Assembly (NCBI GenBank): GCA_902826515.1
Contig: CADEFD010000026.1
Span: 1-44,144, forward strand
Source: an uncultured Acidobacteriota bacterium
GTDB taxonomy: Bacteria; Acidobacteriota; Vicinamibacteria; Vicinamibacterales; UBA2999
Length of the DNA stretch: 44,144 nt
Direction of reading: 5' to 3'
The position numbers and the translations under genes are program-made. The first letter of the stretch is position 1. Each line of letters begins with the position of its first letter. The notes beneath the pieces were generated by a model that saw only the letters and a program-made list of their open reading frames with translations, had not been told where the DNA came from and made no database searches. This document shows, in pieces, positions 25,133 through 32,706 of this stretch.

Positions 25133-25927
25133 ATGGCGCGTATGTGGAGTGTGATGGTGCTGGTGGTGCTGGCCGCGGTGCCGGCGTGGGCGCAGGACCG
25201 CGATCGCGGCTGGGCGCAGGTGTCGTTCGGCGGGGCGTTCTCCACCGCGGGTGAAGAAACGCGGCGCTTCGAAGGCCGCTACTTCGGCGAGCCGTTCATC
25301 GATCAGGCCGACTACCCGGCCCCCAAGGCCACCTGGACGTTCGACGTCGGCGGCGGCGCCTGGATCACCGAGCGCCTCGGGGTGGGCGTAAGCGCGGGGC
25401 GCGCGAGCCGCGAGTACGACGTGCCGGTGTTCATCACGGTGCCGCATCCGAACCGCGCCAACGCGGCCGCCACCGCCCGCAGCCTGAGCCCGTTCTTCGA
25501 CCGCGTGGAAACCGAGATCAACGTGCACGCCGCGTGGGCGCTCGTGAATCGTGACCGCATGCGCCTGCGGGTGTTCGGCGGTCCGACGTTCTTCAGGTAC
25601 AAGGACGTGCTGACCTACGGGCTCGAATCGAACCAGACCCTGCCCGGCGGCGTGAACACAGTGACCATCGTGAGCATCGACGCTCAGGAGTTCACCGCCA
25701 ACACCATCGGCTTCCACCTGGGGCTCGATGGCGGCTACTTCTTCACCGACCACATCGGCGTGGGCGCGATGGCCCGGCTCAGCCGCGGATCGGTGGACCT
25801 CGACGAGCCCGACCCGGCGCCGCCTACGACGCCGCTCTCGAACACCTTCCAGCCGTTGCACACCGGGGACGGCTCGGTGGGGGTGGGCGGCTTCACGCTC
25901 GGCATCGGCCTGCGCCTGCGGTTCTGA
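25133..25927 (+). CDS. Outer-membrane beta-barrel protein
   Basis: 264 residues, ATG 25133 with AAGGAG upstream; signal peptide about 1-20 (ending PAWAQ). The mature chain shows alternating amphipathic strands (WTFDVGGGAWITERLGVGVSAG, MRLRVFGGPTFFRY) and ends in Phe within GIGLRLRF, the terminal strand recognised by the BAM machinery. Probably an eight-stranded barrel. Function unknown. Lies between the two sigma factor-kinase modules. Confidence 0.83.
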   Translation: MARMWSVMVLVVLAAVPAWAQDRDRGWAQVSFGGAFSTAGEETRRFEGRYFGEPFIDQADYPAPKATWTFDVGGGAWITERLGVGVSAGRASREYDVPVFITVPHPNRANAAATARSLSPFFDRVETEINVHAAWALVNRDRMRLRVFGGPTFFRYKDVLTYGLESNQTLPGGVNTVTIVSIDAQEFTANTIGFHLGLDGGYFFTDHIGVGAMARLSRGSVDLDEPDPAPPTTPLSNTFQPLHTGDGSVGVGGFTLGIGLRLRF

Positions 25928-25948
25928 CCGGAGCAGCCGGCATGTGAC

Positions 25949-25986
25949 CGGTCCGGTGGCTCTGGCCGCGCGCGGCCGCCGGACCG
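25949..25986. terminator. Large GC hairpin between the barrel protein and DUF411
   Basis: Arms CGGTCCGG (25949-25956) and CCGGACCG (25979-25986) enclose a second palindrome GGCCGCGCGCGGCC (25964-25977). It starts 21 bases after the barrel stop and ends 15 bases before the DUF411 ATG. No T tract; a stable structure that may end transcription. Confidence 0.45.
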
Positions 25987-26001
25987 TGGCACACTAGGAT
26001 C

Positions 26002-26472
26002 ATGCGCACCAGAGCCTTTGCCGTTGCCCTGGCTGCCGTGGCCGCGACCGGATTCGGGCTTGCCGCTCAGGCACAGAAGCCCGCACCCGCCGCCGCGTCC
26101 AGGGTGGTCGTCTACAAGTCCCCCACTTGAGGCTGCTGTACCGCCTGGATTCAACATCTCCGGGCGGCAGGCTTCCAGGTGGAAGCCCACGACGTGACTG
26201 ACGCGAAACTCAACACAGTGCGCGCCGAAGCCGGCGTCTCCGACGATCTGAGTTCCTGTCACACGGCCAAAGTGGATGGCTACACGGTGGAAGGCCACGT
26301 GCCGGCCGCTGACATCCAGAAGATGCTGAAGGAGCGGCCGAAGATCACGGGCATCGCCGTGCCCGGCATGCCGATTGGGTCGCCGGGGATGGAACAGGGC
26401 GGGATGAAGCAGCCCTACAGCACGGTGGCGTTCACGAAGGGCGGCGCGAAGACGGTGTTCGCGAAGCACTGA
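26002..26472 (+). CDS. DUF411 protein with in-frame TGA at a conserved Cys: candidate selenoprotein
   Basis: 156 residues if TGA at 26128-26130 is read as selenocysteine (U43). ATG 26002 is preceded by TAGGAT and opens a signal peptide (about 1-24). The family motif around residue 43 is normally SPTCGCC or SPSCGCC; here it is SPT-U-GCC-TAW, so the stop codon replaces exactly the first Cys. Both sides match DUF411 in one frame without interruption: VVVYKSPT before, and LSSCHTA, EGHVPA and GMPIGSPGM after. DUF411 proteins are small exported, predicted metal-binding proteins, sometimes linked to copper. A nine-bp hairpin begins 11 bases after the TGA. Alternatives are a point nonsense mutation or a sequencing error. 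Its 3' end overlaps the convergent kinase by 41 bases. SelA/B/C/D are not in the window. Confidence 0.8.
26128..26167 (+). promoter_or_regulatory. SECIS-like element: UGA plus downstream hairpin
   Basis: After TGA (26128-26130) and ten spacer bases, CCGCCTGGA (26141-26149) pairs with TCCGGGCGG (26159-26167) over nine bp with one U-G, closing a nine-base loop. The loop begins 20 bases after the UGA, inside the 16-37 range described for bacterial SECIS elements. The G expected among the first loop bases is not seen unless the top three pairs open. CTG/CAG could extend the stem below a UA bulge. Supportive but not decisive. Confidence 0.55.
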
Positions 26473-28921
26473 TATCCGGGACGGCCGGGGCCTCGCGCGA
26501 GGCTCCGGCGCCTGTCAGGTGCGCCAGCGCCTGCACCGTCAGCGGATAGGTGTCGCCGAACGCCGCGCGAAAGGTCTCGTAGCTCTCCTTCAGCAGCGCG
26601 TCGGCTTCGTCCGTGTGTCCGAGCGCGCGCAGCGTCAGGCCGAGTTCGCCGGCCGCCGCCGCGATGCGGTCTCTGGAGTCCGGATGCGGCTGCAGGAGGG
26701 CCCGGGCCTCGCGCAGCGCCTTCTCCGACTCCGGCAGGTTGCCGAGGAGCCGATAGGCGATGCCGAGCCCGATGAGCGGCCCGCTGAGATCCGGATGCCG
26801 CGCCGGCCGGGTGCGGCTGTAGGCGTCGTAGGCCTCGAGCAGTGCGGCCCGTCCGCGATCGGCTTTTCCGTTGCTCACGAGCGCGCGTCCCCAGCTGTAC
26901 GCGATCATCGCGCTGTACGGATGGTTAGCCGGCAGCGAGCGCGCCGCCTCCATCGCCACCGCCGCCTGCTGCTCGGCCTCCGCATGACGGCCGCGCACTC
27001 GCGCCAGGGTCGACAGGTAGGAGTAGAACACCGCGCTGACGGACGGCGGCGCCGGCAGCGCGCGAATTCGGCGCACCGTGTCCTGCAGGGCGGCTTCGGC
27101 CTCGTCCAGCCGCCCCGCCTGCAGCAGCATCGCACCGACGTTGCCGAGCACCACCGCCGTGCCGGCCGGGTTGATGCCGTGGCGATCGGCCACCGCGATC
27201 GACTCGCGCAGCAGGCCGAGCGCCTCGGCGCTGCCCGAACTCTGGCTGATCAGGGCCACGGCCAGGTCGTTCGTCGCGATCATGTGCAGCTCGGGATCGG
27301 CGTCAGCCCCCCGTGACCGGACGTACGTCACGCTGTCTCGCAGCAGCGCTTCAGCGGCCTTGAAATCGACCGTGATGAGCTTGTGTTCGCCGAGCAGCAT
27401 CTGCGTGAACGCCACGCCGAACGCGTCGCCCTGCGACTGGTAGAGCGTGAGCGCGCGTTGCAGGTGCGGCAGGGCGGCGTCGGCGGCGCCAAGACCGATG
27501 TAGGTCCGGCCGACCGTGCGTCGCATCTCGGCTTCTACTTCGGGGGCGTCCTTGAGCTCGGTCGGAATGAGGGCTCCGGCGCCGTCGAGCACCTGGCGCA
27601 CGGTGATTGAGCCGGCCTGGCCGGCGTTGGCGTTGTACCAGCTGGGATTGGCCGACGACAACATCTGCGTCAGGAAGCGGTTCATCTGACGTGCCTTGCC
27701 GGATTCGGCGCGTGCGACCCGCGCCTGCTGCACCGAGATGCCCGTGGCGGCGACGAGCGCCACGAACAGTGTGGCGGCGACGCCGACGGCCACACGATGC
27801 CGCTGCACGAAGCGCGCGGTCCGGTAGGCCACCGACGGCGTGCGACCTTCGATCGGCTCGCCAGCCGACCAGCGGGCGAGATCGTCGGCGAGATGCTGCA
27901 CGCTGGCGTAGCGGCCGGCCGCCTCGTGCGCGAGCGCCTTGTTCACGATCGTGCCGAGGTCGCCGGTGAGCGTGCGCTTGAGCCGGGCCAGCGTGGTGCG
28001 GCGGACCGCCGCCGCGCCCTCGGTCACGACCGCCTGGGGCGCAACGGTGGTGGTGCGCGTCATCGCGCGTTCCATCGCCGCGATGAGTGAACTGCCGCCG
28101 TACGGCGCCACGCCCGTGAGCAGCTCGTAAAGCATGAGGCCGAGGCTGTACTGGTCACTCGCCGTGCCCACCGCGCGCCCGGTCAGTTGTTCGGGGCTGG
28201 CATAGGCCGGTGTGAGCGGCGCGGTCGACACCGTGGCCAGGCGGTCGGGTTGCAGCAGCGTCGCCGTGCCGAAGTCCACGACTTTGGCGTGGCCATCAGC
28301 CGTCACGAGCACGTTCGATGGTTTCAGGTCGCGATGCAGCACCAGGTTACGGTGTGCGTAGGCCACGCCGTCGCACACCTGCGCGAAGAGCCGCAGACGT
28401 CCGGGTAGATCGAGCTGCTGCGCGTCGCAGTAGCGATCGATCGACTGCCCGTCCACGTACTCCATCACCAGATACGGCGCGCCGACGGCGGTCACACCGC
28501 CATCGAGCAGGCGCGTCAGCGCTGGATGTTCGAGGCCGGCGAGAATCTGGCGCTCGACGCGGAACTGCGCGACCAGTTCCGGCGCCGAGAGGCGCACGTC
28601 CATGATCTTGATGGCCACGCGCTGTTCGAACTGCGTGTCGGCGCGGCGCGCCTCGTACACGGCGCCCATGCCGCCGCGGGCGATGAAGCGGGTGATCTCG
28701 TAGTTGCCGAGGCGCAGCCCCACATGCGGATCGGCGGCAGGCGCGTGGGCCCGTTCCGCCGTGGCGGCGTCGGCGGCCAGCAGCGCCAGGACCTCCGCCA
28801 CCACCTCCGTATCGCCATCGCACAAGGCCGCGAGCCGCGCCTCGCGGGCCGGGCCCGGCACGTCGTCGGCCAGCGCGTGGAACGCCGCTTCGACGCGTTG
28901 CCAGCGTGTGAAATCGCTCAC
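26432..28921 (-). CDS. Transmembrane Ser/Thr protein kinase with C-terminal TPR region (second copy)
   Basis: 829 residues from GTG 28921. Kinase domain: glycine loop ARGGMGAVYE (81-90), K105 (VAIK), HRD (196-198), DFG (216-218) and SPEQ. A membrane helix follows at about 384-404 and then a TPR-like sensor region. The domain order matches the kinase at 22179, but the N-terminal 70 residues and the sensor differ. It is divergent from its partner sigma factor across 30 bases. Its C-terminal end runs 41 bases into the convergent DUF411 gene. Confidence 0.93.
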   Translation of the reverse strand: MSDFTRWQRVEAAFHALADDVPGPAREARLAALCDGDTEVVAEVLALLAADAATAERAHAPAADPHVGLRLGNYEITRFIARGGMGAVYEARRADTQFEQRVAIKIMDVRLSAPELVAQFRVERQILAGLEHPALTRLLDGGVTAVGAPYLVMEYVDGQSIDRYCDAQQLDLPGRLRLFAQVCDGVAYAHRNLVLHRDLKPSNVLVTADGHAKVVDFGTATLLQPDRLATVSTAPLTPAYASPEQLTGRAVGTASDQYSLGLMLYELLTGVAPYGGSSLIAAMERAMTRTTTVAPQAVVTEGAAAVRRTTLARLKRTLTGDLGTIVNKALAHEAAGRYASVQHLADDLARWSAGEPIEGRTPSVAYRTARFVQRHRVAVGVAATLFVALVAATGISVQQARVARAESGKARQMNRFLTQMLSSANPSWYNANAGQAGSITVRQVLDGAGALIPTELKDAPEVEAEMRRTVGRTYIGLGAADAALPHLQRALTLYQSQGDAFGVAFTQMLLGEHKLITVDFKAAEALLRDSVTYVRSRGADADPELHMIATNDLAVALISQSSGSAEALGLLRESIAVADRHGINPAGTAVVLGNVGAMLLQAGRLDEAEAALQDTVRRIRALPAPPSVSAVFYSYLSTLARVRGRHAEAEQQAAVAMEAARSLPANHPYSAMIAYSWGRALVSNGKADRGRAALLEAYDAYSRTRPARHPDLSGPLIGLGIAYRLLGNLPESEKALREARALLQPHPDSRDRIAAAAGELGLTLRALGHTDEADALLKESYETFRAAFGDTYPLTVQALAHLTGAGASREAPAVPDISASRTPSSRRPS

Positions 28922-28935
28922 GATCGTTGCGCCAT

Positions 28936-28943
28936 ACTATAGT
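28936..28943. promoter_or_regulatory. Palindromic bidirectional -10 (ACTATAGT) between kinase and sigma factor
   Basis: ACTATAGT presents TATAGT on both strands. Rightward it ends eight bases before ATG 28952; leftward it ends 14 bases before GTG 28921. Either transcript would have little or no leader. The two genes are only 30 bases apart, so one element must serve both or initiation lies inside a gene. Confidence 0.55.
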
Positions 28944-28951
28944 TCCCGCAG

Positions 28952-29530
28952 ATGCCGGAGCCCTCGAGCGACCTGACCCAGTTGCTCCGCCAGTGGAGCG
29001 GCGGTGACGACGCGGCGCTCGAGCAACTCATCCCCGACGTCTACCCCGAACTCCACGCCATGGCCTCACGCTACGTGAGCCGCGAGCGTCCGGGCACGAT
29101 TCAGGCGACGGCGCTCGTGCACGATCTCTACCTGCGGCTGCTGAAACAGCAGCGCGCGAACTTTCCGAACCGCCGCGCCTTCTTCGGCTTCGCGGCCGCG
29201 GCCATGCGGCACATGCTCATCGATCGCATCCGCGCCACGCAGTCACAGAAGCGCGGGGCGCAGCGGGTGCGCGTGCCGCTCAGCGACGATCTGCAGTTCG
29301 TCGATCCGACGAGCGACGACATCCTCGATCTCGACCGCGCGCTCACGGAACTGGCCGCGCTCGATCCGCGCAAGGCGGAAATGGTGCAGCTCTGTGCGTT
29401 CCTCGGCTGCGATCAGCGCGAGGCGGCCGACGTGCTCGGCATCTCGCTCACAACCGCGAAGCTCGATTTCCGACTGGCGCGCGCCTGGCTCGACGTCCGG
29501 CTCGGGCGGCAGTCCGCGCCGGACGCGTGA
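28952..29530 (+). CDS. ECF sigma factor (PF07638 type), divergent from its kinase
   Basis: 192 residues. Region 2 is about 8-90 and region 4 about 130-185 (REAADVLGISLTTAKLDFRLARAWL as helix-turn-helix, split here by function only). The DAED position of region 2.2 reads QATA (51-54), with T53 as a possible phosphosite and T49 just before it. No anti-sigma factor is nearby; the divergent kinase at 28921 is the likely regulator. Same class as the factor at 21619 but only distantly similar. Confidence 0.9.
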   Translation: MPEPSSDLTQLLRQWSGGDDAALEQLIPDVYPELHAMASRYVSRERPGTIQATALVHDLYLRLLKQQRANFPNRRAFFGFAAAAMRHMLIDRIRATQSQKRGAQRVRVPLSDDLQFVDPTSDDILDLDRALTELAALDPRKAEMVQLCAFLGCDQREAADVLGISLTTAKLDFRLARAWLDVRLGRQSAPDA

Positions 29531-29531
29531 C

Positions 29532-29560
29532 GACGGCGGGGCCACGGGGCACCCGCCGTC
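29532..29560. terminator. Bidirectional hairpin between convergent sigma factor and FN3 genes
   Basis: GACGGCGGG (29532-29540) and CCCGCCGTC (29552-29560) form a perfect nine-bp stem with an 11-base loop in the 46-bp convergent gap. No T tract on either side. Confidence 0.5.
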
Positions 29561-29576
29561 ATCGACGCGACTGGTG

Positions 29577-31388
29577 CTAGGGCACCGTGACCGTGACCTG
29601 GTTCGACGCCGGGCTCGTGCCGGCGCCGTTACTGGCCGTGAGGCGCAGGTAGTAGGTGCCACTGGGCACGTTCGGGAACGACACGCCGGTGCCGCTGAGC
29701 GGCACGGTGGCGACGGGCGCCCCGGCCGGTGACACGGCGGCGCTGAGCGTGTAACCGGCGGGCGCTCCGCCGCTGCCGGGCGTCCACGACACATTCACCG
29801 CGCGTCCGCTCACGCTGGCGCTGAGCGTCGGCGCGCCTGGCGCCGTGAGGCCCACCACCGTAAGCGTGACTTCGTTCGACGGCGCGCTGGTGCCGCCGGC
29901 GTTCTGCGCCACGAGACGCAGGTAGTAGGTGCCTGCGGGCACGCCTGGAATGGCGAGGCTGGTGGCGGAGGCCGGGACGGGCAGCGCCGCGAACGGCGCG
30001 CTGAAGCCCGGCGTGGTGCCGGCGAGCAGCACGTAGCCGGATGGGGCGCCGCCTGAGAGCGGCGCGGTCCACGAGAACGTCGCCGTGCTGCCTGACACGT
30101 TCACGCCGAAACCGGTGGGTGAGGCCGGAGGCACGAGCGCGGCCGGGAAGGTCACGGAGGCCACCGCGGATTCGGGACCCGTGCCGCTGGCGTTCGACGC
30201 GGTGAGACTCAGCAGGAAGATGCCGTTCGGGGCGGTCGCGGCGAAGGCGTTGATGGCGCCGAGCGGCAGCGCCACGACCGGCGCCGCGCCTGGGGACGTG
30301 CGGGCAAGCAGCGTGTAGCTGGTGGCCGGTGCGCCGGTCGTCGGCGCGCCCCACGTGAGGTTCAGCGTGTTGCCGCTGGCGGTTGCCTGCACGTTCGTCG
30401 GCGCACCGGGTGCACCGGTGTTGGTGGGCAGGGGCAGGAACACGCCGGAATCCGACGTGTAGCGCACCTGGCCCGGCAGGTTCTCGAAGGTGAATCGCGC
30501 CGTGTGGGCCACCGACGCCTGCACCTCGGCCTGCGCCGTCAGCCGCAGCGTCGGACGGACCGTCATCGTCGGGCCGACAATGTCGAAGAAACCTTCGTAG
30601 ACGAGCGTGTCTCCCGTGCGCGTCGTCCAGCTGCCGTTGGCGCCGACGAACACCCCGGTCGGACGCGGCACGCCGGGGTTGCCGCCGTCGAGCGTGATCG
30701 TGGCGCCGGCCGACTCCAGGCCACAGGCCTGGCTCTGGAAGTTGTCGAGGCACAGATAGGCGTCTACCGACCCGGTGTTGTTCCCGAGAGGACTCCCATT
30801 CGTGACCACCGTGTTGCTCCACGCGCCGGTCACCGCGTATTTGAAGCGCACGCGCGTCACGGTCTGCGCCGTCGCGCCCGCCACCGTGAACTGCAGGACG
30901 TCGTGGAGCACGGCCTCACCGCGACTGCCGCGGTACGACCCATCCACGCTGTTGGTCACACCGACGCCGAGCGTGGCCGTTCGCAGGTCCGCCGTCACCG
31001 TGGTCGCGCTCGAGTACGGGCGGGGAATCAGGGTGCCGCAGGGATTGCTGCCCACCGCTGCGCAGTCGTATTCCGCCGAGTTCAGGCTGATGTTCAGGTC
31101 GCGCCCCCGGCCGGTGCCATCCGCCGTACCCGTACCGCCGAAGAGACCGCGTCGTGGCGCGCCGACGACGCCGTCGTCGAAGCCGCCGCCGATGAGCGTC
31201 GGGTCGGTGAGCTGGTAGTTGTATGAGTAGCCCACGCGACTGTTGCCGTTGAAGGCACTGGAGTTCGCCGTGCCCGACACGTAGTAGGCGTTGTAGTTGT
31301 AGGCACCGCTCTGTGCCGCGGCCGGCAGCGGTGCGCTACACAGGCAGGCCCACGCGAGCAGGGCCCAGGCCCCGATTCCTGATTTCAT
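29577..31388 (-). CDS. Secreted protein with three fibronectin type III domains
   Basis: 603 residues from ATG 31388 (GGGGAG upstream), signal peptide about 1-25. An N-terminal beta-rich domain of about 300 residues, rich in Tyr, Asn and Gly (SGAYNYNAYYVSG), is followed by three FN3 domains (about 328-415, 420-512, 517-603), each starting P-x-x-P-T and carrying NxxWxAPxxG-type strands and YYLRL-A-N-AGT endings. Such proteins are surface or matrix binders; the first domain is not recognised. The FN3 repeats differ in sequence, so they are not recent duplicates. Confidence 0.87.
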   Translation of the reverse strand: MKSGIGAWALLAWACLCSAPLPAAAQSGAYNYNAYYVSGTANSSAFNGNSRVGYSYNYQLTDPTLIGGGFDDGVVGAPRRGLFGGTGTADGTGRGRDLNISLNSAEYDCAAVGSNPCGTLIPRPYSSATTVTADLRTATLGVGVTNSVDGSYRGSRGEAVLHDVLQFTVAGATAQTVTRVRFKYAVTGAWSNTVVTNGSPLGNNTGSVDAYLCLDNFQSQACGLESAGATITLDGGNPGVPRPTGVFVGANGSWTTRTGDTLVYEGFFDIVGPTMTVRPTLRLTAQAEVQASVAHTARFTFENLPGQVRYTSDSGVFLPLPTNTGAPGAPTNVQATASGNTLNLTWGAPTTGAPATSYTLLARTSPGAAPVVALPLGAINAFAATAPNGIFLLSLTASNASGTGPESAVASVTFPAALVPPASPTGFGVNVSGSTATFSWTAPLSGGAPSGYVLLAGTTPGFSAPFAALPVPASATSLAIPGVPAGTYYLRLVAQNAGGTSAPSNEVTLTVVGLTAPGAPTLSASVSGRAVNVSWTPGSGGAPAGYTLSAAVSPAGAPVATVPLSGTGVSFPNVPSGTYYLRLTASNGAGTSPASNQVTVTVP

Positions 31389-31501
31389 CCGTCGTCTCCC
31401 CGGGGCGACCGCCACCGGGCCGGGCCGGCCAGGTGCAGCGCCTCTCATTCACAAGAGCGGGAACGACGCGCGGGAGGGTCGGAGGGAGGGCCGAGGCGCG
31501 G

Positions 31502-32515
31502 TTACAAGGGCCGCGCGGACCGGACGGCCCAGCGCAACTTGGCGGACGACGCCCGGCGATTGGCCCGCGTTTCCTCCTTCGTCGAGCGGATGACCTCGCG
31601 CGCGATCGACGAATAGAGGCCGGCGCGGTGGCCGGCCTGGAACGCCTTCTTCACCCGCCGGTCCTCGCCCGAGTGGAACGTCAGGATGGCCACGCGTCCG
31701 CCAGGGGCGAGACACGTCGGCAGGGCGTGGAGCAGCCGCTCCAGCGCCTCGAACTCGGCGTTCACCGCGATCCGCAGCGCCTGCAGCGTGCGCCGCACCG
31801 AGAGCTTCACGTCGCCGCGCGGCAGATCGGGCAGCGCCGCGCCGAGGCCTGCGCGCACCGTGCGCTCGAGGGCGTGTGTGGTCGTGACTCGTTCGCGCGT
31901 GAGCAGGTGCGCGATGAGACCGGCGTGCGGCTCGTCGGCGTGCGACGTGAGCAGGGCCGCCAGCGCCGCCTCGTCGAGGCGTCCAAGCAGCGCCGCCGCG
32001 GTCTCGCCGCCAGACGACGGGTCCATGCGCATGTCGAGCGGGCCCACCGTCCTGAAGTTGAAGCCGCGGGCCGGTGTGTCGTGCTGCATCGACGACACGC
32101 CCAGGTCCGCGAGGACGAGGTCCGCGCCTCCCGGGCTGTGCTGCGCGACGACGGCTGCGAGATTTGCGAAGTTCGCGTGCTGTATCACGCACGCGCCGGC
32201 GTCGTAGCCGTCCGCGCGCAGGCGCGCTTCGGTGCGTGGCAGTTCGGTCGCGTCCACGTCGAGGCCGACGAGGCGTCCCCGGGGTTGGATATGTGCGAGC
32301 AGCGCCTCGGCGTGACCACCGCCACCCAGTGTGGCGTCCACCACGACATCCCCCGGCCGCGGCTGCAGCGTGCGCAGCACCTCGCGGAGCATGATCGGCC
32401 GATGCGGGCTGGTCGCGTCGATGCGCGCGAGCACCTCGGCGCTCGGCGGCGCCGCGCCCGGCCGCGGCCGTGGGAAGCGCTGCCGCCGGTTCTCATGCTG
32501 TGGCACGCCCGACAT
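31502..32515 (-). CDS. rsmH: RsmH: 16S rRNA C1402 N4-methyltransferase
   Basis: 337 residues from ATG 32515. Family signatures are in order: HRPIMLREVL (38-47), DATLGGGGH (60-68), ADLGVSSMQ with RGFNF and LDMRMD, a helical insertion, VKLSVRRTLQALRIAVN and TFHSGEDRRVK; the last usually reads TFHSLEDR. It methylates the P-site cytosine 1402 of 16S rRNA with RsmI. The gene is normally the second of the division/cell-wall (dcw) cluster, but none of ftsL, ftsI, mur or mraZ is beside it here. Confidence 0.94.
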   Translation of the reverse strand: MSGVPQHENRRQRFPRPRPGAAPPSAEVLARIDATSPHRPIMLREVLRTLQPRPGDVVVDATLGGGGHAEALLAHIQPRGRLVGLDVDATELPRTEARLRADGYDAGACVIQHANFANLAAVVAQHSPGGADLVLADLGVSSMQHDTPARGFNFRTVGPLDMRMDPSSGGETAAALLGRLDEAALAALLTSHADEPHAGLIAHLLTRERVTTTHALERTVRAGLGAALPDLPRGDVKLSVRRTLQALRIAVNAEFEALERLLHALPTCLAPGGRVAILTFHSGEDRRVKKAFQAGHRAGLYSSIAREVIRSTKEETRANRRASSAKLRWAVRSARPL

Positions 32516-32545
32516 CGTACTGAATCCGTTCCCGCCGGCAGTCGC

Positions 32546-32569
32546 CGCCTTCCGATTGTGGGGAAGGCG
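32546..32569. other. Eight-bp hairpin in the rsmH/PEGA gap
   Basis: CGCCTTCC (32546-32553) and GGAAGGCG (32562-32569) enclose GATTGTGG. It lies in the 191-bp divergent gap; nothing else was recognised in that gap. Confidence 0.35.
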
Positions 32570-32706
32570 CCACCCAGAGGTATGGCGCGTTCGCAGCCAC
32601 GCGCTGTGCGCCGGCCGCGATCCCGAGGCATTCGAACACGGTCACGCTGGCATCGCGGTTGCAGCCTGCCGTCCCACGGTGGCGCTTCGCGCCGGCTGCC
32701 TCGACC

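Noticed and set aside
26179..26472. A free-standing 97-residue protein starting at 26179
   Set aside because: It is the C-terminal part of the DUF411 gene; homology continues upstream through the TGA to a signal peptide and ribosome site at 26002.
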